A DNA stretch of 64,000 nt from Nitratidesulfovibrio sp. SRB-5 (GTDB lineage: Bacteria; Desulfobacterota; Desulfovibrionia; Desulfovibrionales; Desulfovibrionaceae): NCBI RefSeq assembly GCF_019931275.1, contig NZ_JAIOTY010000002.1, forward strand, positions 1,266,631 through 1,330,630. Reading direction: 5' to 3'. Numbering within the stretch: position 1 is the stretch's first letter; every line of letters starts with the position of its first letter. Positions 1 to 8,615 of this stretch are shown here, piece by piece. The position numbers were made by a program, and so were the translations under genes. The notes beneath the pieces were generated by a model, which did not search any database, was not told the DNA's origin, and was given only the letters and a program-made list of their open reading frames with translations.

Positions 1-168
1 GCCCCCGTGCGCGATGCCCTGGCCGACCGCGTGCCCGCCATCGTGGCCCTGCGCGACAAGCTGGACGCCGCCCTTGCCGAATGGGACGCCCGCACCGCCA
101 ACCGCATCACCGATGAACTGGAAGAAGCCCTGGACCAGGCCGAAAAGGCGCTGGTGAAGGCGAAGTAG
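1..168 (+). CDS. C-terminal end of an unidentified protein (5' truncated)
   Basis: An open frame runs in from the left edge of the window and stops at TAG 166-168. The 55 visible residues are rich in Ala, Leu, Glu, Arg and Lys and look like two amphipathic helices, ending in ALVKAK. GC-rich third positions match the neighbouring real genes, so this is very likely the tail of a true protein. No catalytic motif is visible and I do not recognise the family. It lies 323 bp upstream of ssb on the same strand, separated by a strong palindrome. Confidence 0.6.
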   Translation, partial: APVRDALADRVPAIVALRDKLDAALAEWDARTANRITDELEEALDQAEKALVKAK

Positions 169-213
169 AGATAGGGCCGCCACCTTTTGAAGAGGAAAGG
201 CGGAAGAGATAAC

Positions 214-305
214 GGGGGAAGGGGAGGACACTTTGAAAAGTGTCCTCCCCTTCCCCCGACCCCTTCCCCTCCCACAAACTTTTTGGTTGGGGGTAGGGGA
301 CAGGC
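214..305. repeat. Perfect 20-bp-arm palindrome plus second imperfect hairpin
   Basis: Positions 214-233 and 238-257 are perfect inverted repeats of 20 bp around a TGAA loop, with purine-rich GGGGGAAGGGGAGGACACTT as the left arm. A second, imperfect C-rich/G-rich hairpin around an ACTTTTT stretch follows to about 305. No U-tract follows the first stem, so it is not a classical intrinsic terminator. It could be a REP-type dispersed repeat or act in mRNA 3'-end protection. The rest of 169-491 shows no gene. Confidence 0.6.
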
Positions 306-491
306 AGGGGAGAGTCGCAAGCATTCAGGCTGGTGTGCGGCCCCGCTCGGGCAGGGCAGATGATGACCAAGGCCCGCCTTCGCCGCGCATCACGGTTGCG
401 ACAAAATGCATCCCACGGTATCACCCCATAGGGATGGCGAACGCCGTCCCACCCCCACGCATACAAAGCAGACCATCGCAAGGAAATACGC

Positions 492-1043
492 ATGCTCAAC
501 AAGGTCATGATCATAGGACGTCTCGGCCGCGACCCCGAACTGCGCTACGCCCAGAACGGCACCCCCATCGCCAACCTGCGCATCGCCACCGACGAATCGT
601 ACACCGACCGCGACGGCAACAAGGTCGACCGCGTGGAGTGGCACACCGTGGTGGTTTTTCAGCGCGCGGCGGAAAACTGCGCCAACTACCTCGGCAAGGG
701 CAGCCTTGTCTTTGTCGAAGGCAGCCTGCAAACCCGCAAGTGGCAGGACCAGAACGGCCAGGACCGCTACTCCACCGAAATCAAGGCCCAGCGCGTCCAG
801 TTCCTTGACCGGCGCGGCGAAGGCGCGGGCGCCCAGCCCGCCGAAGGCGGCGGCGCTCCCCGCCGGTCCTACCAGCAGCCCTCGGGTGGGCAGGGCGGCG
901 GTCAGGGTGGTCAAGGTGGTCAGGGCGGGCAGGGCGGCCAGCGCCGTCAGGCCCCGCAGGGCGATCCCTACGGCGGCATGGACGACGACCTCGGACCGGC
1001 CTTCCCTTCCGAAGCCAGCGGCATGGACGACGTGCCGTTCTAG
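492..1043 (+). CDS. ssb: Single-stranded DNA-binding protein
   Basis: Binds single-stranded DNA during replication, repair and recombination. The 183-residue protein opens with MLNKVMIIGRLGRDPELRY, the typical start of the bacterial SSB OB-fold, which fills about residues 1-105. A Gly/Gln-rich linker (about 125-160) follows, built from repeats of the GGQ type. The protein ends in the acidic tip MDDVPF, the conserved tail that docks partner proteins such as RecO, PriA and exonuclease I. An AGGAA sits just upstream of the ATG. The length and layout match ordinary bacterial SSB. It is followed by its own terminator and appears monocistronic. Confidence 0.97.
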   Translation: MLNKVMIIGRLGRDPELRYAQNGTPIANLRIATDESYTDRDGNKVDRVEWHTVVVFQRAAENCANYLGKGSLVFVEGSLQTRKWQDQNGQDRYSTEIKAQRVQFLDRRGEGAGAQPAEGGGAPRRSYQQPSGGQGGGQGGQGGQGGQGGQRRQAPQGDPYGGMDDDLGPAFPSEASGMDDVPF

Positions 1044-1114
1044 GCGCGACGGTATCTGGCCCGCAGCATCGAGTTTCCGGGGTCGCCTTGCGGCGGCCCC
1101 TTCGCATTTCCTTC

Positions 1115-1147
1115 CCCGGCGGCTCCCTGGAGCCTCCGGGATTTTTT
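1115..1147 (+). terminator. Intrinsic terminator after ssb
   Basis: An interrupted stem (CCCGG 1115-1119 with CCGGG 1136-1140, and GGCT 1121-1124 with AGCC 1131-1134) is followed by six T residues at 1142-1147, 70 bp after the ssb stop codon. Confidence 0.8.
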
Positions 1148-1465
1148 GTGGTTTCGCGCCAACGTCGTGGAAGCATTCGAAAACAAGAGTGGGTGCACTT
1201 GCGGGGCGTTGGCGTGGTGTGTGTTACCATTTGGAAAAGCATGAGATTTTATCTCTTGCTTCAAAAAAATACTGTGCGTCGTTCCAAGATTTTTGTTGCC
1301 ATGCCGCAGAAAGGTGACATATGTACGTTCTGTGAACAAAAGTGCCGGGCAGGCCGCGCGCCATGACGCAAGCCGGTGTTTCGCACCGCTTGCGGGCCAG
1401 CAACAGGGAACGCGCGCATGGTTTGCGGTACCACCTTCCGTCGCCGTGCGCGGCAGGAGACGCAG
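1148..1465 (+). promoter_or_regulatory. Leader of the glycerol operon, AT-richer with small palindromes
   Basis: No gene is seen here. The part from about 1220 to 1340 is clearly AT-richer than its surroundings, as expected of a promoter region. Small inverted repeats that could bind a regulator are GAGAT-TTT-ATCTC at 1243-1255 and GTTC-TGT-GAAC at 1327-1337. I could not assign convincing -35/-10 boxes. Confidence 0.4.
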
Positions 1466-2428
1466 ATGATGCACGACCCCATGGAACGCGCGCTGCTCAG
1501 CCGTATTGCGTGGGCCTATTACGTCGAGGGCATGACCCAGTCCGACGTGGCCGACTGGCTGGGCATCAGCCGGGTACGCGTCAACAGGCTGCTTCAGGTC
1601 TGCCGCGACGAAGGCTACGTGCAGATTCTGGTCAACGCCGACCGGGCCGTCTGCTACGAGCACGAGCGCCGCATGGAGGCCACCTTCGGCCTGCGCCGCG
1701 CCGTGGTCATACCCACTCCACCTTCGCAGAAATCGCTCAACCGCAATCTTGGCCACGCCGCCGCCCAGTACCTTTCCGGGGTGCTGCGCGACGGTTCGTC
1801 GCTGGGCCTCGGTTGGGGCACCACCGTTGCCGCCGCCGCCACCGCCGTGCCGCGCAAGCCCGCGCAGGGGCTTACCGTGGTTTCGCTGTACGGCGGCCTG
1901 CCCTACAGCGTGGTGATCAATCCGTATGAAATCGTGGCAACGTTCGCGCGGCGCCTGTGCGCCTCGCAGACCTACTACATTGCCGCGCCCATGTTCGCCC
2001 CCAGCCCGGAATCGTGCCGCCTGCTGAAGTCGCAGGAGCTGTTCCGCTCCGTGTACGCGCGGGCGGTGCGGGTGGACGTGGCGCTCATCGGCATTGGCCA
2101 GCTTGCCACCGACGCCACCAACGTGGTGCTCGGCGCCATAACCCAGGATGACGTGCGCTCGTTGCAGCGCACCACGGCCGTCGGCGAGGTGTTCGGCACC
2201 TTCGTCGACGCTTCGGGCGTGCCCGTCGAACACCCCATGAACGCCTGCTTCATGGGGCCAAGCCTCGACGAGGTGCGCTCCATACCGATGACCATCGCCG
2301 CCGCCGGCGGCGAGAACAAGACTGCGATCATAAGGGCGGCGCTTACCGGCGGCTTCGTCAACGTGCTGGTCACGGACGAAAGCACTGCGGTGCGCCTGCT
2401 CGATCGGGAACATGGAGGAGATGCATGA
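1466..2428 (+). CDS. SorC/DeoR-type sugar-binding transcriptional regulator of the glycerol operon
   Basis: A 320-residue DNA-binding regulator. An N-terminal helix-turn-helix (about 12-50) contains YVEGMTQSDVADWLGIS followed by RVRVNRLL, the pattern of SorC/DeoR-class repressors. The remaining roughly 250 residues fit the sugar-phosphate-binding domain of that class. I start at ATG 1466 because AGGAGA lies 8 bases upstream; an in-frame start at 1376 lacks such a site. The stop overlaps the glpD start (ATGA), so regulator and glpD are translationally coupled. Context suggests that it senses glycerol 3-phosphate or a related polyol phosphate and controls the downstream genes; that ligand is inference. 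It is not a close match to the small E. coli GlpR type. Confidence 0.82.
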   Translation: MMHDPMERALLSRIAWAYYVEGMTQSDVADWLGISRVRVNRLLQVCRDEGYVQILVNADRAVCYEHERRMEATFGLRRAVVIPTPPSQKSLNRNLGHAAAQYLSGVLRDGSSLGLGWGTTVAAAATAVPRKPAQGLTVVSLYGGLPYSVVINPYEIVATFARRLCASQTYYIAAPMFAPSPESCRLLKSQELFRSVYARAVRVDVALIGIGQLATDATNVVLGAITQDDVRSLQRTTAVGEVFGTFVDASGVPVEHPMNACFMGPSLDEVRSIPMTIAAAGGENKTAIIRAALTGGFVNVLVTDESTAVRLLDREHGGDA

Positions 2429-4053
2429 ACAGGTCAGGGTTGCTGGAACGACTGAAGTCCGGTCGCGAATTCGATCTACTGGTGATCGGCGGCGGGGCTA
2501 CCGGTTGCGGCGTGGCCGTGGATGCGGCAACGCGCGGGCTGGACGTCGCGCTGGTCGATCGGGCCGATTTCGCGCAGGGCACCAGCAGCCGCAGCACCAA
2601 ACTGGTGCACGGCGGGGTGCGCTACCTGGAAAAGGCGGTGCTGCAATGCGACCGCGAACAGTTCGGCCTGGTGCGTGAAGGCCTGCGCGAACGCGGCTTT
2701 CTGCTGGCCAACGCCCCCCATCTGGCCCATGCGGTGCGCCTGCTGACGCCCGTGCCCACCTGGAAGGACGCGGGTTACATGTTTGCCGGGCTTACCCTGT
2801 ACGACCTGCTGGCCGGGCGCCTTGGCCTCGGCCACAGCAAGTTCGTGGGCAAGCGGGCGGCGGAACGCATGTTCCCCACCCTGCGCATGGGTGACTACAA
2901 GGCCGCCGTCACTTACTGGGACGGCCAGTTCAACGATGCGCGCATGGCCGTGGCCCTGGCCCGCACCGCCAACGCCCACGGTGCCACCTGCTGCAACCAC
3001 GTGGAAGTCACCCACCTGATCAAGGAAGGCGGGCGGCTGCGCGGCGCGGAACTGCGCGACATGCTGACCGGCGAAACGTGGACCCTGCGCGCCAGGGGCA
3101 TCATCAACGCCACCGGCCCCATGGCCGACACCGTGCGTCGCATGGACGACCCCGGCGCGGATGAAATCCTCAAGGTCAGCTCGGGCATCCACATCGTGCT
3201 TGAGGCGGGCTTCACCCCGCCGGACCTTTCGCTGATGATTCCCAAGACCGAAGACGGTCGCGTGCTGTTCATGATTCCGTGGCAGAACCACGTGGTCTTC
3301 GGCACCACCGACGAGCACGCCAACCCCGAGCACGACCCCGTGCCCGACGTGGCCGACATCGACTACCTGCTGCGTTACGCCAGCAAGTACCTGTCGCGCC
3401 CCGTCACGCGCGGCGACGTGCGCGCGGTGTGGAGCGGGCTGCGGCCGCTGGTGTTCGCGCCCGGCAAGGGCAGTACCCAGGAACTGGCCCGCACCCACGT
3501 CATCGAGGTTTCGCCCGCCGGGCTGCTGACCATCGCGGGCGGCAAGTGGACCAGCTACCGCATGATGGCCCAGGACACCGTGGACCGCGCCGACGTGGCC
3601 TTCGGCCTGAACCTGACGCGCCCCTGCGTGACCCGCCATCTGAAGGTTGTCGGCGCGCGCGGGTTCATCCCCGGCGGGTACACCGAAATCGCGCGCGAAT
3701 ACGGCGTGCCGGTGGAACTGGCCAAGGCGCTGCACGGTACCTACGGCGACGAGACGGGGCAGGTGCTGACCATCGCCCGCGACGAGAACCTGGGCGACCG
3801 CGTGCACCCCGACCACACGCACATCATGGCAGAGGTTGCCTTCATCGTGCGCAACGAAATGGCCATGCGCCTGGTGGACGTGCTGGTGCGCCGCCTGCCC
3901 ATGGGCCTGCTGGACGTGGAGCACACGCTTCAGGCCGCGCCGGGCGTTGCCCGGATCATGGCCGCCGAACTCGGCTGGGATGCAGCCCGGACCGACGCGG
4001 AACTGCAATACCTCGAAACGTATCTTTCGGGGTGGCGCGCGCCCAGGGATTAA
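2425..4053 (+). CDS. glpD: FAD-dependent glycerol-3-phosphate dehydrogenase
   Basis: Oxidises sn-glycerol 3-phosphate to dihydroxyacetone phosphate and passes electrons to the quinone pool at the membrane. The 542-residue protein starts its FAD-binding fold with DLLVIGGGATGCGVAVDAAT at about residue 13, followed by the family signature TSSRSTKLVHGGVRYL around residues 52-68. A second family region, IAGGKWTSYRMMAQDT, lies near 370, and a C-terminal helical domain follows. Length matches GlpD (about 500-560 residues). It shares four bases with the regulator upstream and is followed after 383 bp by glpF and then glpK. Confidence 0.95.
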   Translation: MNRSGLLERLKSGREFDLLVIGGGATGCGVAVDAATRGLDVALVDRADFAQGTSSRSTKLVHGGVRYLEKAVLQCDREQFGLVREGLRERGFLLANAPHLAHAVRLLTPVPTWKDAGYMFAGLTLYDLLAGRLGLGHSKFVGKRAAERMFPTLRMGDYKAAVTYWDGQFNDARMAVALARTANAHGATCCNHVEVTHLIKEGGRLRGAELRDMLTGETWTLRARGIINATGPMADTVRRMDDPGADEILKVSSGIHIVLEAGFTPPDLSLMIPKTEDGRVLFMIPWQNHVVFGTTDEHANPEHDPVPDVADIDYLLRYASKYLSRPVTRGDVRAVWSGLRPLVFAPGKGSTQELARTHVIEVSPAGLLTIAGGKWTSYRMMAQDTVDRADVAFGLNLTRPCVTRHLKVVGARGFIPGGYTEIAREYGVPVELAKALHGTYGDETGQVLTIARDENLGDRVHPDHTHIMAEVAFIVRNEMAMRLVDVLVRRLPMGLLDVEHTLQAAPGVARIMAAELGWDAARTDAELQYLETYLSGWRAPRD

Positions 4054-4436
4054 GGTTTGCCACGCGGGGCGGGAGAAGGGATGAACCCTGCCCGCCCCGC
4101 GCTTCGGTTGATGCGTGCGGCGCACGGGTCGCCACGGGACAGTCACCGTGCCATGCCAGGCGGAATTTCCGGGCGGTTGTCCGGAACATGGCACGAGGGG
4201 CCCGCCCCGCCGCGCAAGCGGGATTTGAACCGTCAACGGATTCACCGGGTTGGTGCAGACCCGGCGTGTCGCAAGGAGGGACGCAACTCCCAGGCCCCCA
4301 ACTCGCCCGACATCCTCGACATCGGACTTCACGGATGGACGAGGCGGGATGCGCACCCGCAAGGGTGCCGATCACCGCGCGGAGAACGCAGGGTGCTCCG
4401 CGCATCCAAGAGAGGGTGTACCATCAGGAGGATTCT
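4054..4436 (+). other. Structured 383-bp gap between glpD and glpF
   Basis: No convincing gene. Two stem-loops lie close to the glpF ribosome site: GCGGG 4344-4348 with CCCGC 4356-4360, and the 8-bp stem 4377-4384 with 4396-4403. A reading frame from ATG 4081 (after GGGAGAAGGG) runs 120 codons and ends on the TGA overlapping the glpF ATG, but its Arg/Pro-rich product resembles no family. The stretch is best read as a structured leader of glpF, with an internal promoter possible. Confidence 0.4.
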
Positions 4437-5195
4437 ATGAAGGAACTTTCGCTGGGACGGGAAATGGTGTCCGAATTCATGGGTACCATGGTCCTTATCA
4501 TCTTCGGTGCTGGCAACGTGGCCATGACCGTGCTTTTCGGCAAGGGCCTGAACATTACCTGGGACAACATCACCTTCGGCTGGGGTCTCGCCGTGCTGCT
4601 GGGCATCATGGCCGGCCTGCCCTCGGGCGCGCACATCAACCCCGCCGTCACCGTGGCGCTGGCGGCCACCGGTCGCTTCCCCTGGAAAAAGGTGCTGCCG
4701 TACTCCGCCGCGCAGGTGGCGGGCGGCTTTGCCGGGGCGGCCATCGTGTTCATCGACTTCCACGCCAAGTGGGTCGGCGTCGATCCGCAACTGGCCAGCA
4801 CCGCAGGCATCTTCTGCACCTTCCCGGCCATCACCACCTCCTACCTGCCGGGCTTCATCGACCAGATCATCGGCACCGCGGCGCTGATGTTCGGCATCCT
4901 CGCCATCGGCGACTTCGCGAGCAAGAACAACATCGGCTGGATCGGCGGCATCCTGGTGGCGCTGCTGGTGGTGGCCATCGGCATGAGCCTTGGCGCCATG
5001 CACGGGTACGCCATCAACCCCGCGCGCGATTTCGGTCCGCGCTTCTTCGCCCTGGTGGCGGGCTTCACCCAGCCCAACCTGATGGAACCCGGCATCGTGC
5101 TGGTGCCCATCGTCGGCCCGCTCATCGGCGGCCCGCTTGGCGCGTTCATCTACGATTGGACCACGGGCGCAGTGCACAAGGCCCAGTCTGCCTGA
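4437..5195 (+). CDS. glpF: Glycerol uptake facilitator (aquaglyceroporin)
   Basis: A 252-residue MIP-family channel that lets glycerol diffuse across the inner membrane. Both half-helix signatures are present: GAHINPAVT at about residues 65-73 and YAINPARDFGPR at about 190-201. The Asp after the second NPA is typical of glycerol-conducting rather than water-only channels. Six hydrophobic membrane segments are visible. AGGAGG ends six bases before ATG 4437, which fixes the start. It is followed by glpK, whose kinase traps the imported glycerol. A structured leader precedes it. Confidence 0.95.
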   Translation: MKELSLGREMVSEFMGTMVLIIFGAGNVAMTVLFGKGLNITWDNITFGWGLAVLLGIMAGLPSGAHINPAVTVALAATGRFPWKKVLPYSAAQVAGGFAGAAIVFIDFHAKWVGVDPQLASTAGIFCTFPAITTSYLPGFIDQIIGTAALMFGILAIGDFASKNNIGWIGGILVALLVVAIGMSLGAMHGYAINPARDFGPRFFALVAGFTQPNLMEPGIVLVPIVGPLIGGPLGAFIYDWTTGAVHKAQSA

Positions 5196-5351
5196 TGGTG
5201 GTGCAAGCCGTCTTTTTTGCGCATGCCAGACAGTTGCCTTGCAGGCGGACAAAAAAACCGGTTTGCATTCGTTGAAAGTGTTCCCGGCGGGCGGCCGGGA
5301 CGCATTCCCGCCGCCCGTGCCGCAATCCCCCAACCCAGGGAGTAGCACGAC
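5196..5351 (+). other. glpF-glpK spacer with a GC-rich hairpin
   Basis: A two-part stem-loop spans 5288-5317 (CGGGCGG 5288-5294 with CCGCCCG 5311-5317, and an inner CGGG/CCCG pair). There is no U-tract, so it more likely tunes mRNA stability between the two genes than terminates transcription. Confidence 0.4.
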
Positions 5352-6845
5352 ATGACCAAGTACGTTCTCGCACTTGACCAGGGCACCACCAGTTCTCGCG
5401 CCATCCTCTTCTCGCGCGAAGGCGACATCATCCAGATTTCCCAGAAGGAATTCACCCAGATCTACCCGCAGCCGGGCTGGGTGGAACATAACGCCAACGA
5501 GATATTCGACACCGAATCGTGGGTCATGCGCGACTGCCTGAAGCAGGCGGGCATTGATGGTTCTCAGGTGGTGGCCGCGGGCATCACCAACCAGCGCGAA
5601 ACCACGGTGGTCTGGGACAAGGCCAGCGGCGCGCCGGTGTACAACGCCATCGTGTGGCAGGACCGCCGCACGGCGGGCTTCTGCGACGAACTGAAGGCGC
5701 GCGGCCTGGCCGACACCTTCCGCCAGAAGACCGGCCTTGTGCTTGACGCCTACTTCTCCGGCACCAAGGTGCGCTGGATCCTTGAAAACGTGCCCGGCGC
5801 CCGCGCCAAGGCCGAAAAGGGCGAACTGCTGTTCGGCACCATCGACACCTGGCTCATCTGGAACCTGACCAAGGGCAAGGTGCACGCCACCGACGAATCC
5901 AACGCCAGCCGCACCCTGCTGTTCAACATCAACACCGGCCAGTGGGACGACGAACTGCTGGGCATCCTGGGCGTGCCGCGCTCCATGCTGCCCACGGTGA
6001 CCCGCTCGTCCGAAGTGGTGGGCGACATCCATCCGGAGTTCCTGGGCAAGGCCATTCCCATTGCCGGCAACGCGGGCGACCAGCAGGCCGCCACCTACGG
6101 CAACGCCTGCCTGAAGCCGGGCATGGCCAAGAACACCTACGGCACCGGCTGCTTCATGCTCATGAACACCGGCAAGGAAGTGCACGCCAGCAAGAACAAC
6201 CTGCTGACCACCATGGCCTGGGCCACGCCTTCGGGGCGCTACTTCGCCCTTGAAGGCAGCGTATTCATCGCCGGTGCGGTGGTGCAGTGGCTGCGCGACG
6301 GCCTTGGCATCATCAAGGACGCCCCCGAGGTGGAACAGCTGGCCCTGAGCGTGCCGGACAACGGCGGCGTGTACCTGGTGCCCGCCTTTGCTGGCCTTGG
6401 CGCGCCCCATTGGGACCAGTACGCGCGCGGTACCATGGTGGGCATCACCCGCGGCTCCACCAAGGCCCACATCGCGCGCGCCGCGCTGGAATCCATCGCC
6501 CTGCAAACCCTGGACATCATGGATTGCATGCAGAAGGACGCGGGCATCAAGCTGGCGGCCCTGCGCGCCGACGGCGGCGCCACCCGCAACAACCTGCTGA
6601 TGCAGTTCCAGGCCGACGTGCTGGGCGTGCCGGTGGAACGTCCCAAGGTGACGGAAACCACGGCGCTTGGCGCGGCGTACCTTGCCGGTCTGGCCGTGGG
6701 CTTCTGGAAGAGCGAAGAGGAAATCGAGGCCATGTGGCAGCTTGACCGCCGCTTTGAACCCAACATGTCCGCTGAAACCCGCGAAAAGCTGGTGTACGAC
6801 TGGCAGCGGGCGGTTGAGCGGGCCAAGGCCTGGGCGCAGGACTAG
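5352..6845 (+). CDS. glpK: Glycerol kinase
   Basis: Phosphorylates glycerol with ATP to sn-glycerol 3-phosphate, the substrate of GlpD. The 497-residue FGGY-family sugar kinase opens with the phosphate-binding loop [13 protein letters not shown]. It contains [13 protein letters not shown] (about 80-92), [10 protein letters not shown] and the C-terminal FGGY-type segment [20 protein letters not shown] near residue 412. Length equals E. coli GlpK (about 500). GGGAG upstream of ATG 5352 supports the start. It is the last gene of the glycerol block and is followed by a hairpin at 6928-6957. Confidence 0.97.
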   Translation: MTKYVLALDQGTTSSRAILFSREGDIIQISQKEFTQIYPQPGWVEHNANEIFDTESWVMRDCLKQAGIDGSQVVAAGITNQRETTVVWDKASGAPVYNAIVWQDRRTAGFCDELKARGLADTFRQKTGLVLDAYFSGTKVRWILENVPGARAKAEKGELLFGTIDTWLIWNLTKGKVHATDESNASRTLLFNINTGQWDDELLGILGVPRSMLPTVTRSSEVVGDIHPEFLGKAIPIAGNAGDQQAATYGNACLKPGMAKNTYGTGCFMLMNTGKEVHASKNNLLTTMAWATPSGRYFALEGSVFIAGAVVQWLRDGLGIIKDAPEVEQLALSVPDNGGVYLVPAFAGLGAPHWDQYARGTMVGITRGSTKAHIARAALESIALQTLDIMDCMQKDAGIKLAALRADGGATRNNLLMQFQADVLGVPVERPKVTETTALGAAYLAGLAVGFWKSEEEIEAMWQLDRRFEPNMSAETREKLVYDWQRAVERAKAWAQD

Positions 6846-6927
6846 GTGCAACACTCGGTCTGTTCGTTGCCCGGCTGCACATAGCCGGAAAAAAATGAAC
6901 AGACGGTCATCTCACAACACATCCGAT

Positions 6928-6957
6928 ACAGGGCGGCGGGACAACCTGCCGCCCTGT
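6928..6957 (+). terminator. Terminator-like hairpin after glpK
   Basis: A 10-bp perfect stem (ACAGGGCGGC 6928-6937 with GCCGCCCTGT 6948-6957) lies 83 bp after glpK. Only a short T-stretch follows (CCTGTTTGC), so termination may be partial. Confidence 0.55.
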
Positions 6958-7133
6958 CCTGTTTGCAGAAAACCCGAACTGTGCGCGGGGCGGGATGGGG
7001 CGTCCCGTCGTGCGGGTTCTTGCGTCGCGTCCAGCCGACTGTTAGCAAAAGCCCTGAATCCATCCTGCTGCTTGTCGTTGTCCGGGGCGGTTTTTCTTTT
7101 GGTCTCAACGTGGGCTTTTTCCAAGGGAAACGA

Positions 7134-8615
7134 ATGTTGCCTGTTCTTGAGTGCGCCGACGGCGTGCGCCGTGCGCTGTCGCCCCGCATCGCCCCGGCGC
7201 GAAAATCTGCCCTGGGGCAGTTCATGACGCCCCAGAGCGTGGCCCGTTTCATGGCCTCGCTGTTTCCTGCCGCTGGTGGGGGCTGCCGTCTGCTTGATGC
7301 TGGGGCCGGGGTGGGGGCGTTGTCATGCGCTTTTCTGGACCGCTGGGTAGCGGGCGGGTTTGACTTTACCTCCGTGGCCGTCACGGCCTACGAGATTGAC
7401 GCCACGCTGCGCTACCACCTTGCCCAGCACCTTGGGGCCTATGCCGCGCGCGGCGTTACCGCCGAAGTGCTCGCCGCCGACTTCATCGCCCAGGCCTCCG
7501 CCAAATGCCAGAACGGGGCGGGGGCCTTCACGCATGCCATCCTCAATCCGCCGTACAAGAAGATCAACAGCAACTCCCCGCACCGTCAGGCACTACGCCG
7601 TGTCGGTGTGGAGACGGTCAACCAGTACTCTGCGTTCGTTGCCCTGTCGTTGGAGTTGATGGCCCCCGGCGGGCACTTGGTGGCCATTCTGCCCCGCAGC
7701 TTCTGCAACGGCCCCTACTACCGGCCATTCCGCGAATTTCTGCTGTCGCGCGCGGCGCTGAAGCGCATGCACCTGTTCGAGTCGCGCAACCGGGCTTTCA
7801 AGGACGACGAGGTGCTGCAGGAGAACATCATCATCCTGCTGGAACGGGCCGGGGAGCAGGGGGATGTCGTGGTGTCCACTTCGACGGACGCCAGCTTCGC
7901 AGACCTTGTTGAACACGCGTACCCCTTTGCGGAGATCGTGCAGTCCGGCGACCCGGAGCGTTTCATACATGTGCCCACGGCCCCTGGCCCCAGTGCGCTG
8001 GAAGAGATGGGCGCGATCCGGTTCTCGCTGAAGGATCTGGGCATCGGCGTTTCAACAGGCCCCGTGGTCGATTTCCGCCTTGCGGCACATCTGCGCGAAA
8101 AGCCAGGCGAGGGCACGGTGCCGCTGCTTTACCCCGTGCATTTCAGGGAAGGCCGCCTGGAATGGCCGAAAGAAGGCAGCAAGAAGCCCAACGCCATTCT
8201 GCGCAACGGCGAGACGGAAAAGTGGCTGTACCCCAACGGGTTCTACTGCGTGGTCCGCCGCTTTTCGTCCAAGGAAGAGCGGCGGCGCATCATGGCCAGC
8301 GTGGTCAGGCCCGATGCGTTTCCCGGTGCGGAAGTGCTGGGTCTTGAAAACCACCTGAACGTGTACCACGAGGATAAGCGGGGCCTGCCGCCGGAGCTTG
8401 CCCACGGGCTTGCGGTCTACCTGAATTCCACGGCGGTTGATGAAAATTTTCGCCGGTCAAGCGGGCACACGCAGGTGAACGCCACAGACCTGAAGCGCAT
8501 GCAATACCCCAGCCGGGCCGCGCTGTCGGCGCTGGGCACGTGGGCGATGGGGCGCGGCGAACTGACGCAGGAAATGATCGACACGCAACTGGAGGCGTTG
8601 ACCCATGCCGAGTAA
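7134..8615 (+). CDS. Type II N6-adenine DNA methyltransferase (M.PstI/M.BsuBI-like)
   Basis: Modification enzyme predicted to methylate adenine in the recognition site of its partner endonuclease. S-adenosylmethionine motif I is LLDAGAGVGALSCAF at about residue 53, and the catalytic motif IV is NPPYKKI at about 138, which is the N6-adenine type. The C-terminal half is the presumed target-recognition region. I start at ATG 7134 (AAGGGAA seven bases upstream, 493 residues); the frame is open further upstream, so a longer form cannot be excluded. It overlaps the next gene by 11 bp. The family assignment of the partner suggests CTGCAG as target; CTGCAG occurs at 7815-7820 inside this gene and at 10225 and 13890, so the host must be protected by methylation. 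Confidence 0.88.
   Translation: MLPVLECADGVRRALSPRIAPARKSALGQFMTPQSVARFMASLFPAAGGGCRLLDAGAGVGALSCAFLDRWVAGGFDFTSVAVTAYEIDATLRYHLAQHLGAYAARGVTAEVLAADFIAQASAKCQNGAGAFTHAILNPPYKKINSNSPHRQALRRVGVETVNQYSAFVALSLELMAPGGHLVAILPRSFCNGPYYRPFREFLLSRAALKRMHLFESRNRAFKDDEVLQENIIILLERAGEQGDVVVSTSTDASFADLVEHAYPFAEIVQSGDPERFIHVPTAPGPSALEEMGAIRFSLKDLGIGVSTGPVVDFRLAAHLREKPGEGTVPLLYPVHFREGRLEWPKEGSKKPNAILRNGETEKWLYPNGFYCVVRRFSSKEERRRIMASVVRPDAFPGAEVLGLENHLNVYHEDKRGLPPELAHGLAVYLNSTAVDENFRRSSGHTQVNATDLKRMQYPSRAALSALGTWAMGRGELTQEMIDTQLEALTHAE

Noticed and set aside
4215-4245. GGGATTTGAACCG string that looks like the T-arm of a tRNA on the minus strand
   Set aside because: The flanking bases do not form a T-stem, and no acceptor, D or anticodon stems can be drawn around it.
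2476-4362. 628-codon minus-strand frame opposite glpD
   Set aside because: Antisense shadow of a clearly recognisable GlpD with intact FAD motifs.
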